From Streptomyces phaeoluteigriseus (GTDB lineage Bacteria > Actinomycetota > Actinomycetes > Streptomycetales > Streptomycetaceae): a stretch of 64,000 nucleotides of DNA. Position 1 is the first letter of the stretch; the number at the start of each line of letters is the position of its first letter. The stretch covers positions 176,231 to 240,230 of the forward strand of contig NZ_MPOH02000005.1 of the NCBI RefSeq assembly GCF_001896135.2, written 5' to 3'. This document shows, in pieces, positions 16,189 through 25,830 of this stretch. The notes beneath the pieces are model-generated. The model did no database searches. It saw nothing but the letters and a program-made list of their open reading frames with translations, and had not been told where the DNA came from. Position numbers and translations under genes: made by a program.

Positions 16189-17337
16189 ATGTCCTGCACC
16201 CCCTGGCTGTCCGAGCGGGACTGCGACCTCGACGCCTTTCGCGCGCTGGTCGAACACGGGACCGATGTCGCCGATTACCCGCACGCCGCAGCCGTGGAGC
16301 GGAACGTGCTCGTGTACGACGGCGACCGGCTGCGCGGCGGCGACGTCGCGGAGGTGGGGGCCGAGCTGGTCCGCGCCCTCGCCGACGGGCCCGGCATCGT
16401 GGTCTTCCGGGGGGCTTTCCCGGACCCGTCGGTCGTCGACCGGCTGACGGCCGTGTTCGACGCCCTGATCGCCGGGCAGCGCGCGGCGGGCACGACCGCC
16501 GGCGACCACTTCGCGAAGCCCGGTGCCAACGACCGGGTGTGGAACGCGCTGGAGAAGGCCGCCCGCCTCGACCCGGAGGCATTCGCCGACTACTACGCCA
16601 ACGACCTCCTCGCCCTGGTCTCACGGGCCTGGCTCGGCCCCGGCTACCAGGTGACCTCGCAGGTCAACGTCGTCAATCCGGGCGGCGCCGCACAGACCGC
16701 GCACCGCGACTACCACCTCGGGTTCCTCTCCGCCGAGGCCGCGGCCGCCTACCCGGCACACGTCCACCGGCTCTCCCCCGTGCTCACCCTCCAGGGCGCG
16801 GTCGCCCACTGCGACATGCCCGTGGAGTCCGGACCGACGATGTACCTGCCGCACTCGCAGAAGTACGGGCCCGGCTATCTCGCCTGGAGACTGCCGGAGT
16901 TCCAGGCCTACTTCGCGGAACGGCACGTCCAGTTGTCCCTGACGCGGGGCGACGCCGTCTTCTTCAACCCGGCCCTGTTCCACGCGGCCGGCACCAACCG
17001 GTCCGCCGGCATCCGCCGTACGGCCAACCTGCTCCAGGTGTCCTCCGCGTTCGGCCGGGCCATGGAGACGGTCGACCGGGAAGCGGTGACGAACGCCGTG
17101 TACCCGGTGCTGCTGAAGCGCGCCGCGGAGGGCGCCGACACGGCGTGGCTGGAGCGGGTCGTCGCCGCGAGCGCCGAGGGCTACCCCTTCCCCACCAACC
17201 TCGACAGCGACCCGCCGGTCGACGGCCTGGCCCCGCCCTCGCAGGCGGACACCGTGCGGCGCGCGCTGCGCGAGGCCTGGACACCCGAAGCCCTGCGGGA
17301 CGCGCTGCGGGCGGGCGCCCAGCGGCGCGCGAGCTGA
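16189..17337 (+). CDS. Phytanoyl-CoA dioxygenase (PhyH)-family Fe(II)/2-oxoglutarate oxygenase
   Basis: 382 residues. The HxD iron motif is in TAHRDYHLGF and the distal histidine in NPALFHAAGTNRS, with the 2-oxoglutarate arginine close behind (GIRRTANL). GAGAGGACGACG precedes the ATG. Such enzymes hydroxylate aliphatic or polyol-like carbons using 2-oxoglutarate and O2. It begins a plus-strand run with an SDR and an inositol-dehydrogenase-like gene, suggesting a pathway that oxidises and then dehydrogenates a polyol-type compound. The substrate is not recognisable. Confidence 0.85.
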   Translation: MSCTPWLSERDCDLDAFRALVEHGTDVADYPHAAAVERNVLVYDGDRLRGGDVAEVGAELVRALADGPGIVVFRGAFPDPSVVDRLTAVFDALIAGQRAAGTTAGDHFAKPGANDRVWNALEKAARLDPEAFADYYANDLLALVSRAWLGPGYQVTSQVNVVNPGGAAQTAHRDYHLGFLSAEAAAAYPAHVHRLSPVLTLQGAVAHCDMPVESGPTMYLPHSQKYGPGYLAWRLPEFQAYFAERHVQLSLTRGDAVFFNPALFHAAGTNRSAGIRRTANLLQVSSAFGRAMETVDREAVTNAVYPVLLKRAAEGADTAWLERVVAASAEGYPFPTNLDSDPPVDGLAPPSQADTVRRALREAWTPEALRDALRAGAQRRAS

Positions 17338-17352
17338 AAGGACCTCCACTCC

Positions 17353-18184
17353 ATGGGACCTCCTTCCCTCCACGGGCCCCCTCCCCTCCCCCGGCCCCCT
17401 CCCCGCCGCGGGGCTTCTCGCCGACAAGGTCGTGCTCGTCAACGGCGGCAGCCAGGGCGTGGGTGCCGCGATCGCGCGGGCCGCCGTCCGCGAGGGCGCG
17501 GTCGTGGCCCTCACCGGCCGCCGCCCGGAACCGGGCGAGGCACTGGTCACGGAGCTGGCCGCGGCCGGCGGCAAGGCGACGTTCGTCCGGGCCGACCTCG
17601 CGGACGCGGAGCAGGCGAAGGCCGCCGTGGCCCGCACGGTCGAGGCGTACGGCCGGGTGGACTGCCTCGTGAACTCCGCCGGGCTGACCACGCGGGGCAC
17701 GCTGCTGGACACCACGCCCGAGCTGTTCGACCAGCACATCGCGATCAACCTGAAGGCGCCGTTCTTCGCCATGCAGGCCGCCGTCGCGGACATGGTGGGC
17801 CGGGGCGCGCCGGGCACGGTCGTCAACATCATCACCTCGTCGGCGCACGGCGGGCAGCCGTTCCTCGCCCCGTACGTCGCCGCCAAGGCCGGCCTGGTCG
17901 GCCTGACCCGCAACGCGGCGCACGCCCACCGCCACGACCGGGTCCGCGTCAACGGCCTGAACATCGGCTGGACGGCGACGGAGGGCGAGGACGCGACCCA
18001 GCGGGCCTTCCACGGCGCCGGGGACGACTGGCGCGAGCAGGCGGCCGCCCGGCTGCCGATGGGCAAGCTCGGCCAGCCGGACGAGATCGCCGACTTCGTG
18101 GTCTTCCTGCTGTCCGAGCGGTCCGGCGTGGTCACCGGTTCGGTGATCGACTGGGACCAGAACGTGCTCGGCGGCCTGGACTAG
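17353..18184 (+). CDS. Short-chain dehydrogenase/reductase; N-terminal frame unclear
   Basis: Most of the protein is intact from GTG 17432: NGGSQGVGAA cofactor motif, NSAG, catalytic S-Y-K as SSAHGGQPFLAPYVAAKAG, ending in DWDQNVLGGLD (~250 residues). That start would clip the first beta strand (LLADKVVLV) and has no ribosome site. The ATG at 17353 has AAAGGA upstream and is in the expected position but in another frame. Between them lies a C-rich tract of repeated CCCCCTCCCC. I infer that translation starts at 17353 and that one base too many (or two too few) occurs in that tract. Neighbours suggest oxidation of the PhyH product. Confidence 0.75.
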
Positions 18185-18247
18185 GCCGCCCCTCCCCCCT
18201 TCCCTGTCTCTCCCCGCCCCCGTACGACGCCCAAGGAGCTGCACCCC

Positions 18248-19252
18248 ATGCGTATCGGCATTCTCGGCCTCGGCCGCATCGGCGCCTTCCACGCCGAGAC
18301 CCTGTCCGGACTCGACGCCGTCGAGTCGCTCGTCGTCGCCGACCCGTTCACCGAGGCCGCCAAGTCCGCCGCCGAGCGGTTCGGCGCCGAGGTCGCCGAC
18401 TCCCCCGAGGCCGTGCTGGCGGCCGGGGTGGACGGCATCGTGGTGGCCGCCGCCACCGACGCCCACCCGGCGCTGATCCTCGCCGCCGTGGCCGCGGGCG
18501 TGCCCGTGTTCTGCGAGAAGCCCGTCGCCCGGACCATGCGGGAGGGAGTCGACGTCCTGAAGGCCGTGCGGGGCTCGGAGGTGCCGATCCAGATCGGCTA
18601 CAACCGCCGCTTCGACGCCGGTTTCGTCGCCGCTCGTGCCGCCGTGCGCTCCGGCGAGCTGGGCACGCTGCACACCGTGCGCTCCACCACCCTGGACCCG
18701 GCGCCGCCGCCCGCCGCGTACATCGCCGCGTCCGGCGGCATCTTCCGGGACTGCTCGGTGCACGACTTCGACATCATCCGCTGGGTCACGGGCCGCGAGG
18801 TGCGCGAGGTGTACGCGGTCGGCGGGAACCGGGGCGCCGACTTCATCCGGGAGGCGGGCGACGCCGACACCACGGGCGCGGTCCTCACCCTGGACGACGG
18901 CACGATCGCCGTGATCTCCAACTCCCGTCACAACGGGCGCGGTTACGACGTCCGCATGGAGATCCACGGCTTCCAGGACTCCATCGCGGTGGGCCTGGAG
19001 GACAAGCTGCCGCTGCGCTCGGTGGAACCGGGCGTGACCTTCCCGGCCGGGACCCCGCACGACTTCTTCATGGACCGCTTCACGGCCGCCTACCGGGCCG
19101 AACTCACCGCGTTCACCGAGGTGGTGGCCGGCACCCGGCCCTCGCCCTGCACGATCGAGGACGCCCTGGAGGCGGGCTGGATCGCGGAGGCGTGCACACT
19201 GTCGCTGCACGAGCACCGGCCGGTGACCATCGCGGAGGTCCGCACCGCCTGA
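18248..19252 (+). CDS. Gfo/Idh/MocA dehydrogenase resembling inositol 2-dehydrogenase
   Basis: 334 residues, with CAAGGAG before the ATG. GILGLGRIGAFHAE is the NAD fold and FCEKPVARTM the catalytic EKP; GYNRRFDAGF and DCSVHDFDIIRW (His in the active-site helix) match the IolG-type subgroup. It would oxidise myo-inositol or a related cyclitol or sugar at C2. It is the third gene of the PhyH-SDR run. The ABC importer at 21.7-24.7 kb may supply its substrate. Confidence 0.86.
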   Translation: MRIGILGLGRIGAFHAETLSGLDAVESLVVADPFTEAAKSAAERFGAEVADSPEAVLAAGVDGIVVAAATDAHPALILAAVAAGVPVFCEKPVARTMREGVDVLKAVRGSEVPIQIGYNRRFDAGFVAARAAVRSGELGTLHTVRSTTLDPAPPPAAYIAASGGIFRDCSVHDFDIIRWVTGREVREVYAVGGNRGADFIREAGDADTTGAVLTLDDGTIAVISNSRHNGRGYDVRMEIHGFQDSIAVGLEDKLPLRSVEPGVTFPAGTPHDFFMDRFTAAYRAELTAFTEVVAGTRPSPCTIEDALEAGWIAEACTLSLHEHRPVTIAEVRTA

Positions 19253-19297
19253 GCGGCCGTGCACCCGGCTCGGTGCCGGGTACCTCCCGCACCTCCC

Positions 19298-20548
19298 TCA
19301 CCGGGCGGCGGGCTGGCTGGGCAGGTCGAAGACGTGGTCCGGGGAGATGATCCGCGTGATGGCGTCGCCGAAGAGGGTGCTGGGCTCCTCGTTCTTGTAG
19401 CTGATGTCGGTGTTCAGCAGGACGACGAGGGTGGCCTGGGCGGACGGCAGGTGGATGGTGAGGGACTCGTAGCCCGGCAGCGAGCCGTTGTGGCCGATCC
19501 AGCCCTGCACGTCGAAGATGCCGAGACCGTATCCGGCGCCGGGGATCGGCGTGGGCGGTGTGGTCAGCCGCTCCTTCTGCGTCGCGGGGCTGATCAGCCG
19601 CTCGCCGTCGGGGAGTCGGCCGGTGGCCACGGTCCGCGCCCAGACCCGCATGTCCTCCAGCGTGGAGATCATCGCGCCGGCGGCCCAGCCCCAGGAGGGG
19701 TTCCAGTCGGCCGTGTCCTCGACCTCGCCGGTCGCGGTCTGGTTCGAGTAGCCCTGCGCGTGCGGCTGCGGGAACTCGTTCCCCGTGGGGAAGCTCGTGT
19801 CGCCGAGGCCGGCCGGATCGAGGATGTGCTCCTGGATGTAGTCCGCGAGGGTCTGCCCGCTGATCTTCTCGACGACCATGCCGAGCAGGATCAGGTTGGT
19901 GTTGGAGTAGTTGAACTCCGCGCCCGGCTGGAACAGCACGGGGTGCTTGAAGGAGTAGTCGAGCAACTGCTGGGGTGCGAACGGCCGTTGCGGATCGGAC
20001 GTCAGGGCCTTGAAGAAGTCCTCGTCCTGCGAGTAGTTGAACAGCCCGCTGCGCATGCCGGCCAGCTGCCGCAGCGTGATCCTGTCGCCGTTCGGTACGC
20101 CCTCGACGTACTTGTCGATGGTGTCGTCGAGGCCGACCTTGTCCTCGTCGGCCAGCTCCAGCACGGCGGTGACGGTGAACGTCTTGGTCTCGCTGCCGAT
20201 CCGCATGAAGAGGTCCGGGGTCATCTTCCGGCCGGTTTCCTTGTCGGCGAGCCCGAAGGACTTCACGTGCTCGCCCTTGTCGGGGGTCCACACGCCGACG
20301 GACACGCCGGGGACGTTCGCCTGCTTCATGATCCGCCGCACGGCCTGGTCGATCCGCTGCTTCACCTGCGGCGTGAGGTCGCGCACCTCGTCACCGGAGG
20401 GGGTCGGGGAGGGTGCCGCGGCGACGACGGTGGCCCCGGCGGCGGGCGCCGCCGCCCCTGCCGTACCGCCCAGGGCCGGCAGGACGAGGGCCCCCACCGC
20501 TGTGGCGACGACGGCCCCTCTGCACAGGTGGACACACGGACGCGTCAT
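19298..20548 (-). CDS. Exported serine hydrolase of the class C beta-lactamase/DD-peptidase family
   Basis: 416 residues with a signal peptide in the first ~35 (positively charged start, then VVATAVGALVLPALGG, cut near AGAAA). Catalytic SxxK is in GSETKTF, Tyr in NYSNTN and the HxG triad in GHNGSLPG. Relatives are D-alanyl-D-alanine carboxypeptidases and EstB-like esterases. The start has GGGAGTG upstream; a longer form beginning ~25 codons earlier would bury the signal peptide. It interrupts two sugar-related groups and shows no functional tie to them. Confidence 0.86.
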   Translation of the reverse strand: MTRPCVHLCRGAVVATAVGALVLPALGGTAGAAAPAAGATVVAAAPSPTPSGDEVRDLTPQVKQRIDQAVRRIMKQANVPGVSVGVWTPDKGEHVKSFGLADKETGRKMTPDLFMRIGSETKTFTVTAVLELADEDKVGLDDTIDKYVEGVPNGDRITLRQLAGMRSGLFNYSQDEDFFKALTSDPQRPFAPQQLLDYSFKHPVLFQPGAEFNYSNTNLILLGMVVEKISGQTLADYIQEHILDPAGLGDTSFPTGNEFPQPHAQGYSNQTATGEVEDTADWNPSWGWAAGAMISTLEDMRVWARTVATGRLPDGERLISPATQKERLTTPPTPIPGAGYGLGIFDVQGWIGHNGSLPGYESLTIHLPSAQATLVVLLNTDISYKNEEPSTLFGDAITRIISPDHVFDLPSQPAAR

Positions 20549-21047
20549 GGGCGCACTCCCGCCAGGAGACTTCGCCGCAGGCCACAGCCGCACCAGGGGC
20601 ACGGCCGCGCGCGGCCCATTCAGCACCAGGATAGGAGCGGGGGCGGACCGCCGCCTCTCGGCGGCACGGACCCCCGGGCCACGACCGCATCGTGCACGCG
20701 CACATCACTCCGCCCGGGTCACCGGCGTCCGGGAGACCCTCGCGCCCACCACCGTCACGGGGGTGGGCGTGACCTCGCCCATCCCCGTCCCCTTCCCCTC
20801 GTCGACGAGTTGGGCCCGACGTGTCCGGTCGCGCGCGCCCCGTCGACGGCGTGCGCGGCCACCTCATCGGCTTCGTCACCCCCGACGGCACGCACTGCGT
20901 TCGCCCACGCCTGCGGCACGGGCCTCGGCCACGCCCTGTACGACACCTTCACGGAGGCGGCCCACCCAGGGGACGTCCGGCCGGAGGAGGAGCCGGAGGA
21001 GGAGCCGGAGGAGGAGTACGACGGCCCCGGTCAGCCCCTGATGGTGT
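20549..21047. other. Intergenic region, possible decayed coding sequence
   Basis: No convincing intact gene. On the plus strand, protein-like fragments in different frames (GHLIGFVTPDGTHCV near 20860, then ALYDTFTEAAHPGDV near 20935) suggest a decayed or frameshifted short gene. Near 20990-21015 there is a GAGGAGGAGCCG repeat. Confidence 0.3.
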
Positions 21048-21653
21048 TCACGCGGGAGCCCGACCGTCGGCGTGGCGTACGTGGAGGTGGCCCTCGCCGG
21101 GGAACTCCGGTGGCGCGGCGGGCAGTACGGCGTCGAAGCCGTAGCCGGTCTTCTCCGCGACCCGGCAGGAGGCGGTGTTCTCGGCCTCGTGCATCAGCCG
21201 GAGCCGGGCCGTCCCGGGGAAGGCGGTGAAGGCCCAGTCGGTCAACGTGCTCAGCGCCCGCGGAGCCACGCCCCGGCCGCGCGCGTGCGCGGCGGTCCAG
21301 TAGCCGACCTCCGGCTCGGCACCGTGCGGCGCCTTCAGTACGACATGCCCCGCCAACCGCCCTTCGGCACCGCCCGGTTGCGCCTCGAGGACGGCGAAGG
21401 CGAGGCGCTCCTCCGTCGCCCACAGGTCGCTCTGTTCCAGCACCCAGCGCAGCGCCTCCGCCTCGTTGCGCACGGTCACGGCGGCCCAGCGGCGCAGCAC
21501 CGGGTCCCGGTACGCCTCGGCCACGCCGGCGGCGTCCTCGGGGCGCCATGGGCGCAGCAGCAGCGCGGGCGCCGACGCGGTGGCACCGGCCTCGAGCCGT
21601 ACCTGTCGTACCTGTCGTACCTGTCGCATCTGTCGCACGGCGGTCTCGTCCAT
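21048..21653 (-). CDS. GNAT-family N-acetyltransferase
   Basis: 201 residues of the RimJ/RimL type: LLLRPWRPEDAAGV at the start of the domain, the acetyl-CoA loop ARGRGVAPRALSTL (~125) and RLRLMHEAENTASCRVAEKTGY near the end. The first 20 residues contain (RQV)n from a 9-bp repeat. These enzymes acetylate ribosomal N-termini, antibiotics or small amines; the target is unknown. It lies 25 bp downstream of the ABC transporter operon and may be co-transcribed with it. Confidence 0.82.
   Translation of the reverse strand: MDETAVRQMRQVRQVRQVRLEAGATASAPALLLRPWRPEDAAGVAEAYRDPVLRRWAAVTVRNEAEALRWVLEQSDLWATEERLAFAVLEAQPGGAEGRLAGHVVLKAPHGAEPEVGYWTAAHARGRGVAPRALSTLTDWAFTAFPGTARLRLMHEAENTASCRVAEKTGYGFDAVLPAAPPEFPGEGHLHVRHADGRAPA
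21598..21633 (-). repeat. In-frame 9-bp repeat at the acetyltransferase N-terminus
   Basis: TACCTGTCG (plus strand) is repeated three times, with a fourth diverged copy, and encodes RQVRQVRQ-like residues. It lies outside the GNAT domain. Confidence 0.85.
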
Positions 21654-21677
21654 GACGTCAGCGTAGGTGACGGCGGC

Positions 21678-22592
21678 TCAGGCCTTCTCCTCGCCCGGCT
21701 CCGCGACGGGTGCGGTGAGGTCCCGCCCGTCGGGGAGCCTCTCGACGTCGACGCCGCGTACCTGCGCCAACTCGTGTTTGAGGGCGGTGAGTTCTGTGCC
21801 GCCGGCCATGTGGTTGGTGAGTTCCTCGAGGCTGACCTGGTCACGGTCGGCGGAGAGTTCCATGGTGCCGAGGCGCAGGACGCTGAAGTGGTCGCCGACC
21901 ATGTAGGCGTGGTGGGGGTTGTGGGTGATGAAGATGACTCCGAGGCCGCGGTCGCGGGCGGCGGCGATGTACTTGAGGACCACGCCGGACTGCTTGACGC
22001 CGAGGGCGGCGGTGGGCTCGTCGAGGATGAGGACGCGGGCGCCGAAGTGGACGGCGCGGGCGATGGCGACGCACTGGCGCTGGCCGCCGGAGAGGGTGCC
22101 GATGGGCTGTTCGAGGTCGTCGAGGACGATGCCCATGTTGCGCAGTTCCTCGTCGGCCGTCCGCTTCATCGTCTCGATGTCGAGGCGTCGGACCGGCCAG
22201 GGGCCCTTGGTGATCTCGGAGCCGAGAAAGAAGTTGCGCCAGACCGGCATGAGGGGAACGGTCGCGAGGTCCTGGTAGACGGTCGCGATACCGCGGTCGA
22301 GGGCCTCGCGCGGGGTGGAGAAGCGCACGGGTTCGCCGTCGACGAGGAACTCGCCCTCGGTGTGCTGGTGCAGCCCCGAGACGATCTTGATGAGGGTGGA
22401 CTTGCCTGCGCCGTTGTCGCCCAGCACGCAGGCGACCTTGCCGGGACGGACGGTCAGGTCCACGCCGTGCAGGGCGCGGATGTTGCCGTACGACTTGCCC
22501 GCGTTGCGGAGTTCGACGAGCGGACGGTCGGCGTCGGCCGGGGGGATGTCCGCGAGGACGGCACCGTGGGTGCCGCTGTGGTCGTTCGTCAT
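21678..22592 (-). CDS. ABC transporter ATP-binding protein, sugar (CUT2) type
   Basis: 304 residues with a single ABC domain: Walker [11 protein letters not shown]-loop [11 protein letters not shown], signature LSGGQRQ and Walker [15 protein letters not shown]2 importers normally use a double-length ATPase; this is the single-domain form found in ribose/inositol-like actinobacterial systems. CCGGAGGTGACC precedes the ATG. It is the third gene of a binding protein-permease-ATPase operon and would energise uptake of the sugar or polyol. Confidence 0.9.
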   Translation of the reverse strand: MTNDHSGTHGAVLADIPPADADRPLVELRNAGKSYGNIRALHGVDLTVRPGKVACVLGDNGAGKSTLIKIVSGLHQHTEGEFLVDGEPVRFSTPREALDRGIATVYQDLATVPLMPVWRNFFLGSEITKGPWPVRRLDIETMKRTADEELRNMGIVLDDLEQPIGTLSGGQRQCVAIARAVHFGARVLILDEPTAALGVKQSGVVLKYIAAARDRGLGVIFITHNPHHAYMVGDHFSVLRLGTMELSADRDQVSLEELTNHMAGGTELTALKHELAQVRGVDVERLPDGRDLTAPVAEPGEEKA

Positions 22593-22597
22593 GGGGG

Positions 22598-23674
22598 TCA
22601 CCTCCGGGTGGCCGTGCGCTGGACCCACAGATTGATCAGGACGGCGCCCAGGAGCATGACGCCGAGGAAGGCCTTGAACCAGTCGGGGTTCCAGCCGGCG
22701 TAGACGATGCCCTGCTGGACCATGCCGAACATGAAGGCGCCGAAGACCGGGCCGATCGCCGAGCCGTAGCCGCCGGTCAGCAGACAACCGCCGATGACCG
22801 CCGCCGCGATGTAGATCAGTTCCTGGCCGACGCCCTCGCCGGACTGCACCGTGTTGAAGGTGAACAGCTGGTGCATGCCGACGAACCAGGCACCGAAACC
22901 GACCAGCATGAACAGCGAGATCTTCGTGAACGTCACCGGCACGCCCACCGCACGGGCGGACTCCTTGTTGCCGCCGACCGCGAAGATCCAGTTGCCGTAC
23001 TTGGTGCGCAGCAGGACCCAGGTGGCGATGGCCGCGAAGACCAGCCACCACACGACCGTGATCTTCACCTGGACGCCGCCGACGTCGAAGGACGAGGCGA
23101 AGACCTTCCTCGCCCGGCCGAAGCCGTCCATGTCGCTGATGTCGTCGGTGGCCACGTTCCCGGTGACCAGCTTGGTCACCGCGAGGTTGACACCCTGGAG
23201 GATCAGGAACGTGCCGAGGGTGACCAGGAAGCTGGGCAGGCCGGTCCTGACCAGCATCCAGCCGTTGAACGCGCCGATCCCGAGGGACACGATCAGCGCG
23301 ACGACCACACCGACCCAGACGTTCATGGTCAGTTGGTAGCTGAGCATGCTCGCCGTGAGCGCCGAGGCGATCACCGCGACACCGGCCGACAGGTCGAACT
23401 CGCCGCCGATCATCAGCAGCGCGACCGGCAGGGCCATGATCCCGATGGTCGACGACTGGTACAGCACGTTCGCCATCGAACTGCCGTCGCGCACCGGCGG
23501 AGCCGTGACGAGGAAGAAGACGAACACCGCGACGGCACCGAGGAAGACGCCCACCTCGGGCCGGGCCAGCACCCGCAGGGCCGGCGAGCGTCGGGAGGTC
23601 CGGCCGTCGGTCTCCTTACGGCCGGGGGCCGGCGGTGTGGTCACCGCCGGCTCGGCGTGCTGGGCCATGCTCAT
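22598..23674 (-). CDS. ABC sugar transporter permease (RbsC/BPD_transp_2 family)
   Basis: 358 residues with about ten hydrophobic segments. It carries the family motif [13 protein letters not shown] in the cytoplasmic region and [14 protein letters not shown] as the EAA-like loop that contacts the ATPase. Its ATG overlaps the stop of the binding-protein gene (TGATG). An N-terminal cytoplasmic tail of ~45 residues is rich in Pro, Arg and Thr. It forms the membrane channel of the importer. Confidence 0.9.
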   Translation of the reverse strand: MSMAQHAEPAVTTPPAPGRKETDGRTSRRSPALRVLARPEVGVFLGAVAVFVFFLVTAPPVRDGSSMANVLYQSSTIGIMALPVALLMIGGEFDLSAGVAVIASALTASMLSYQLTMNVWVGVVVALIVSLGIGAFNGWMLVRTGLPSFLVTLGTFLILQGVNLAVTKLVTGNVATDDISDMDGFGRARKVFASSFDVGGVQVKITVVWWLVFAAIATWVLLRTKYGNWIFAVGGNKESARAVGVPVTFTKISLFMLVGFGAWFVGMHQLFTFNTVQSGEGVGQELIYIAAAVIGGCLLTGGYGSAIGPVFGAFMFGMVQQGIVYAGWNPDWFKAFLGVMLLGAVLINLWVQRTATRR

Positions 23675-24693
23675 CACCGGGTGCCCTTCGCGGCGTACGC
23701 GGCGACCGCGTCGACGTTGGACTTGTCGACGAAGGCCGGACCGGTCAGCACCGGCTGCTCCCCGCCACCCATGTAGTTGCCGTTGTTCTCGTACAGCCAC
23801 AGCGAGTCGATCGCCAAGTACCCCTGGAGGTAGGGCTGCTGGTCGACGGCGAACTGGATGGTGCCCTGGCTGATGGCGCCCGTCAGGTTCTTGTTCAGGT
23901 CGAACGTGGCGATCTTCGCCTTGCTGCCCGCCTCCGCCACCGACTGGACCGCGGTCAGGGCGTACGGGGCGCCCAGGGTCACGATGTGGTCGATGGCGCT
24001 GTCCTGCTTGAGCTTGGCGGTGATCGTCGACTTCACCGACGGCATGTCGGTGCCGTTGACGTACAGGGTCTCCGTGGTGCCGGAGAAGGTCTTCTTCACG
24101 CCGTCGCAGCGCTGGGTGAGGCCGATGTTGCCCTGCTCCTGGATGACACAGGCGACCTTCTTGGCGCCTTCGGAGTTCAGCCGGTTGCCGAGCGCCTCGC
24201 CGGCCACCGTCTCGTCCTGGCCGAAGAACTGCAGCAGACCGAGGTTCTTCCACTCGCTCACACCGGAGTTGAGACCGACGACGGGTATGTTCGCGGCCTT
24301 GGCCTTGGAGATGACGTCCTTGAGGGCGTCCGGCTTGGCCAGGGTGACGGCGATGCCGTCGACCTTCTGGTCGATCGCGTTCTGCACCAGGTTGGCCTGG
24401 TTGCCCGCGTTGGGGTCGGCGGAGTAGATCAGTTTGACGTTGTCCTTGGCGGCGGCGGCCTCGGCGCCCTTGCGGACGATGTCCCAGAAGGTGTCGCCGG
24501 GCGACTGGTGGGTCACCAGCGCGACGGTCATCCGGGGTGTCGTGGCCTTGCCGGCGGAGGCCTCACCCGCTCCCTCCTCGGACTTCTTGCCACCGGAACT
24601 GCTGGAGCAGCCCGCGAGGGTCAGGGCGACCGCCGCGGCCATGGCCACGACCGGGGCGATTCTGCGGGAACGGGAGGGAGAAGAGCTGTCCAT
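23674..24693 (-). CDS. Sugar ABC transporter substrate-binding lipoprotein
   Basis: 339 residues. The lipoprotein signal ends in LTLAGC (lipobox, Cys ~29), followed by a Ser/Lys/Glu-rich linker. The periplasmic-binding fold of the ribose/galactose class follows (VALVTHQSPGDTFWDIVRKG, NAIDQKVDGIAV, VVGLNSGV). It is first in the operon and is transcribed from the promoter in the inverted-repeat region shared with the divergent GntR-UTRA gene. Ligand unknown; adjacent inositol-dehydrogenase-like genes suggest a cyclitol or sugar. Confidence 0.9.
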   Translation of the reverse strand: MDSSSPSRSRRIAPVVAMAAAVALTLAGCSSSSGGKKSEEGAGEASAGKATTPRMTVALVTHQSPGDTFWDIVRKGAEAAAAKDNVKLIYSADPNAGNQANLVQNAIDQKVDGIAVTLAKPDALKDVISKAKAANIPVVGLNSGVSEWKNLGLLQFFGQDETVAGEALGNRLNSEGAKKVACVIQEQGNIGLTQRCDGVKKTFSGTTETLYVNGTDMPSVKSTITAKLKQDSAIDHIVTLGAPYALTAVQSVAEAGSKAKIATFDLNKNLTGAISQGTIQFAVDQQPYLQGYLAIDSLWLYENNGNYMGGGEQPVLTGPAFVDKSNVDAVAAYAAKGTR

Positions 24694-24802
24694 CTTTCCG
24701 GCACCTCACTGTGCGACAGGGGAACGACGGGGAAGGGGGAGTCGATCACAAGGATCCGGGCCCGGACCTGGAGGTCGGGAACTGCGACGCTGCTGGGACG
24801 GG

Positions 24803-24913
24803 ATCCAATCCCCTGGGGCGCCCGCTGTCAATACTTTGTTAAGACATCATTTCAGGAGCAGGTCCGAATGTTAGAACAAACCATTGACATCGGGGCCGGG
24901 CGGGCCCTACACC
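24803..24913. promoter_or_regulatory. Divergent promoters embedded in a long inverted repeat
   Basis: TGTCAATACTTTGTT (24826-24840) and its inverse AACAAACCATTGACA (24875-24889) match at 13 of 15 positions, and similarity continues inwards (TTAAGACAT against GAATGTTAG). Each arm contains a -35 TTGACA pointing outwards. To the left, TTGACA-17-TTGGAT (24808-24803) serves the importer. To the right, TTGACA-18-TACACC (24908-24913) serves the GntR-UTRA gene. The arms probably bind that regulator. Confidence 0.72.
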
Positions 24914-24973
24914 TGAGGGGGCGATCTCTACCCCGAGTACCGGGGGGCCACCCGCCGCCCGAGGAGGTGCCCG

Positions 24974-25780
24974 ATGCCGAGGACCGGCGACCGTCTGCCG
25001 AGGACCGGTGACCGTACCCGTGCCACGTCAGGATCGGCCCTGGACGCGCTGGACTTCACGCTGGACCGCAGCAGCCCGGTGCCGCTCTACCACCAGCTCT
25101 CCCAGCAGTTGGAGGCGGCCATCGAGCAGGGGGCGCTCACCCCGGGCAACCTGCTCGGCAACGAGATCGACCTGTCGACCCGGCTCGGCCTGTCCCGCCC
25201 CACGGTCCGCCAGGCCATCCAGTCACTGGTCGACAAGGGCCTGCTGGTACGCCGCCGAGGTGTCGGCACGCAGGTGGTGCACAGCCAGGTGAAACGGCCG
25301 CTGGAACTGAGCAGCCTCTACGACGATCTGGAGGCGGCCGGGCAGGGACCGACCACGCACGTCGTCCGCAACGAACGCGTCCCGGCGACGGCCGATGTCG
25401 CCGCCGCCCTGGGGATACCGGAGGGCGCCGAGGTCACGCTTTTGGAGCGGCTGCGCTCGACGCACGGGCAGCCGGTGGCGTTCCTGTGCAACTACCTGCC
25501 CCCGGCCCTGCTGGACCTCGACACGGCACGGCTGGAGGGGACGGGCCTGTACCGGCTGCTGCGCGCGGCCGGCGTGACGCTGCACAGCGCCCGGCAGACC
25601 ATCGGCGCCCGCTCGGCCACCGCCGAGGAGGCCACCCTGCTCGCGGAGAGGGCGGGGGCGGCCCTGCTGACCATGCAGCGCACGGCCTACGACGACACGG
25701 GGCGCGCGGTCGAGTACGGGACGCACGTCTACCGTGCGTCCCGGTACGCGTTCGACTTCCGGCTGCTGGTCAGACCGTGA
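24974..25780 (+). CDS. GntR-family regulator with UTRA domain
   Basis: 268 residues with GAGGAGGTGCCCG before the ATG. After a short duplicated leader (PRTGDRLPRTGDRT, an 18-bp tandem duplication), the winged helix spans ~35-105 (YHQLSQQLEAAIEQG, LGLSRPTVRQAIQSLV). A UTRA effector domain follows (ELSSLYDDLEAAGQGPTTHV to YRASRYAFDFRL). HutC-type UTRA regulators sense sugars or amino acids. It is divergent from the importer and likely controls it through the shared inverted repeat. Confidence 0.88.
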   Translation: MPRTGDRLPRTGDRTRATSGSALDALDFTLDRSSPVPLYHQLSQQLEAAIEQGALTPGNLLGNEIDLSTRLGLSRPTVRQAIQSLVDKGLLVRRRGVGTQVVHSQVKRPLELSSLYDDLEAAGQGPTTHVVRNERVPATADVAAALGIPEGAEVTLLERLRSTHGQPVAFLCNYLPPALLDLDTARLEGTGLYRLLRAAGVTLHSARQTIGARSATAEEATLLAERAGAALLTMQRTAYDDTGRAVEYGTHVYRASRYAFDFRLLVRP

Positions 25781-25830
25781 GAGCCGGCGGGCCGGGAGAA
25801 CCACCGGGCCCGGCCGCCGGCCCCCGGGAA

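Noticed and set aside
24694..24973. Riboswitch before the sugar importer
   Set aside because: The conserved-looking sequence is an inverted repeat with outward -35 boxes, better explained as promoters and operator; no riboswitch motif recognised.
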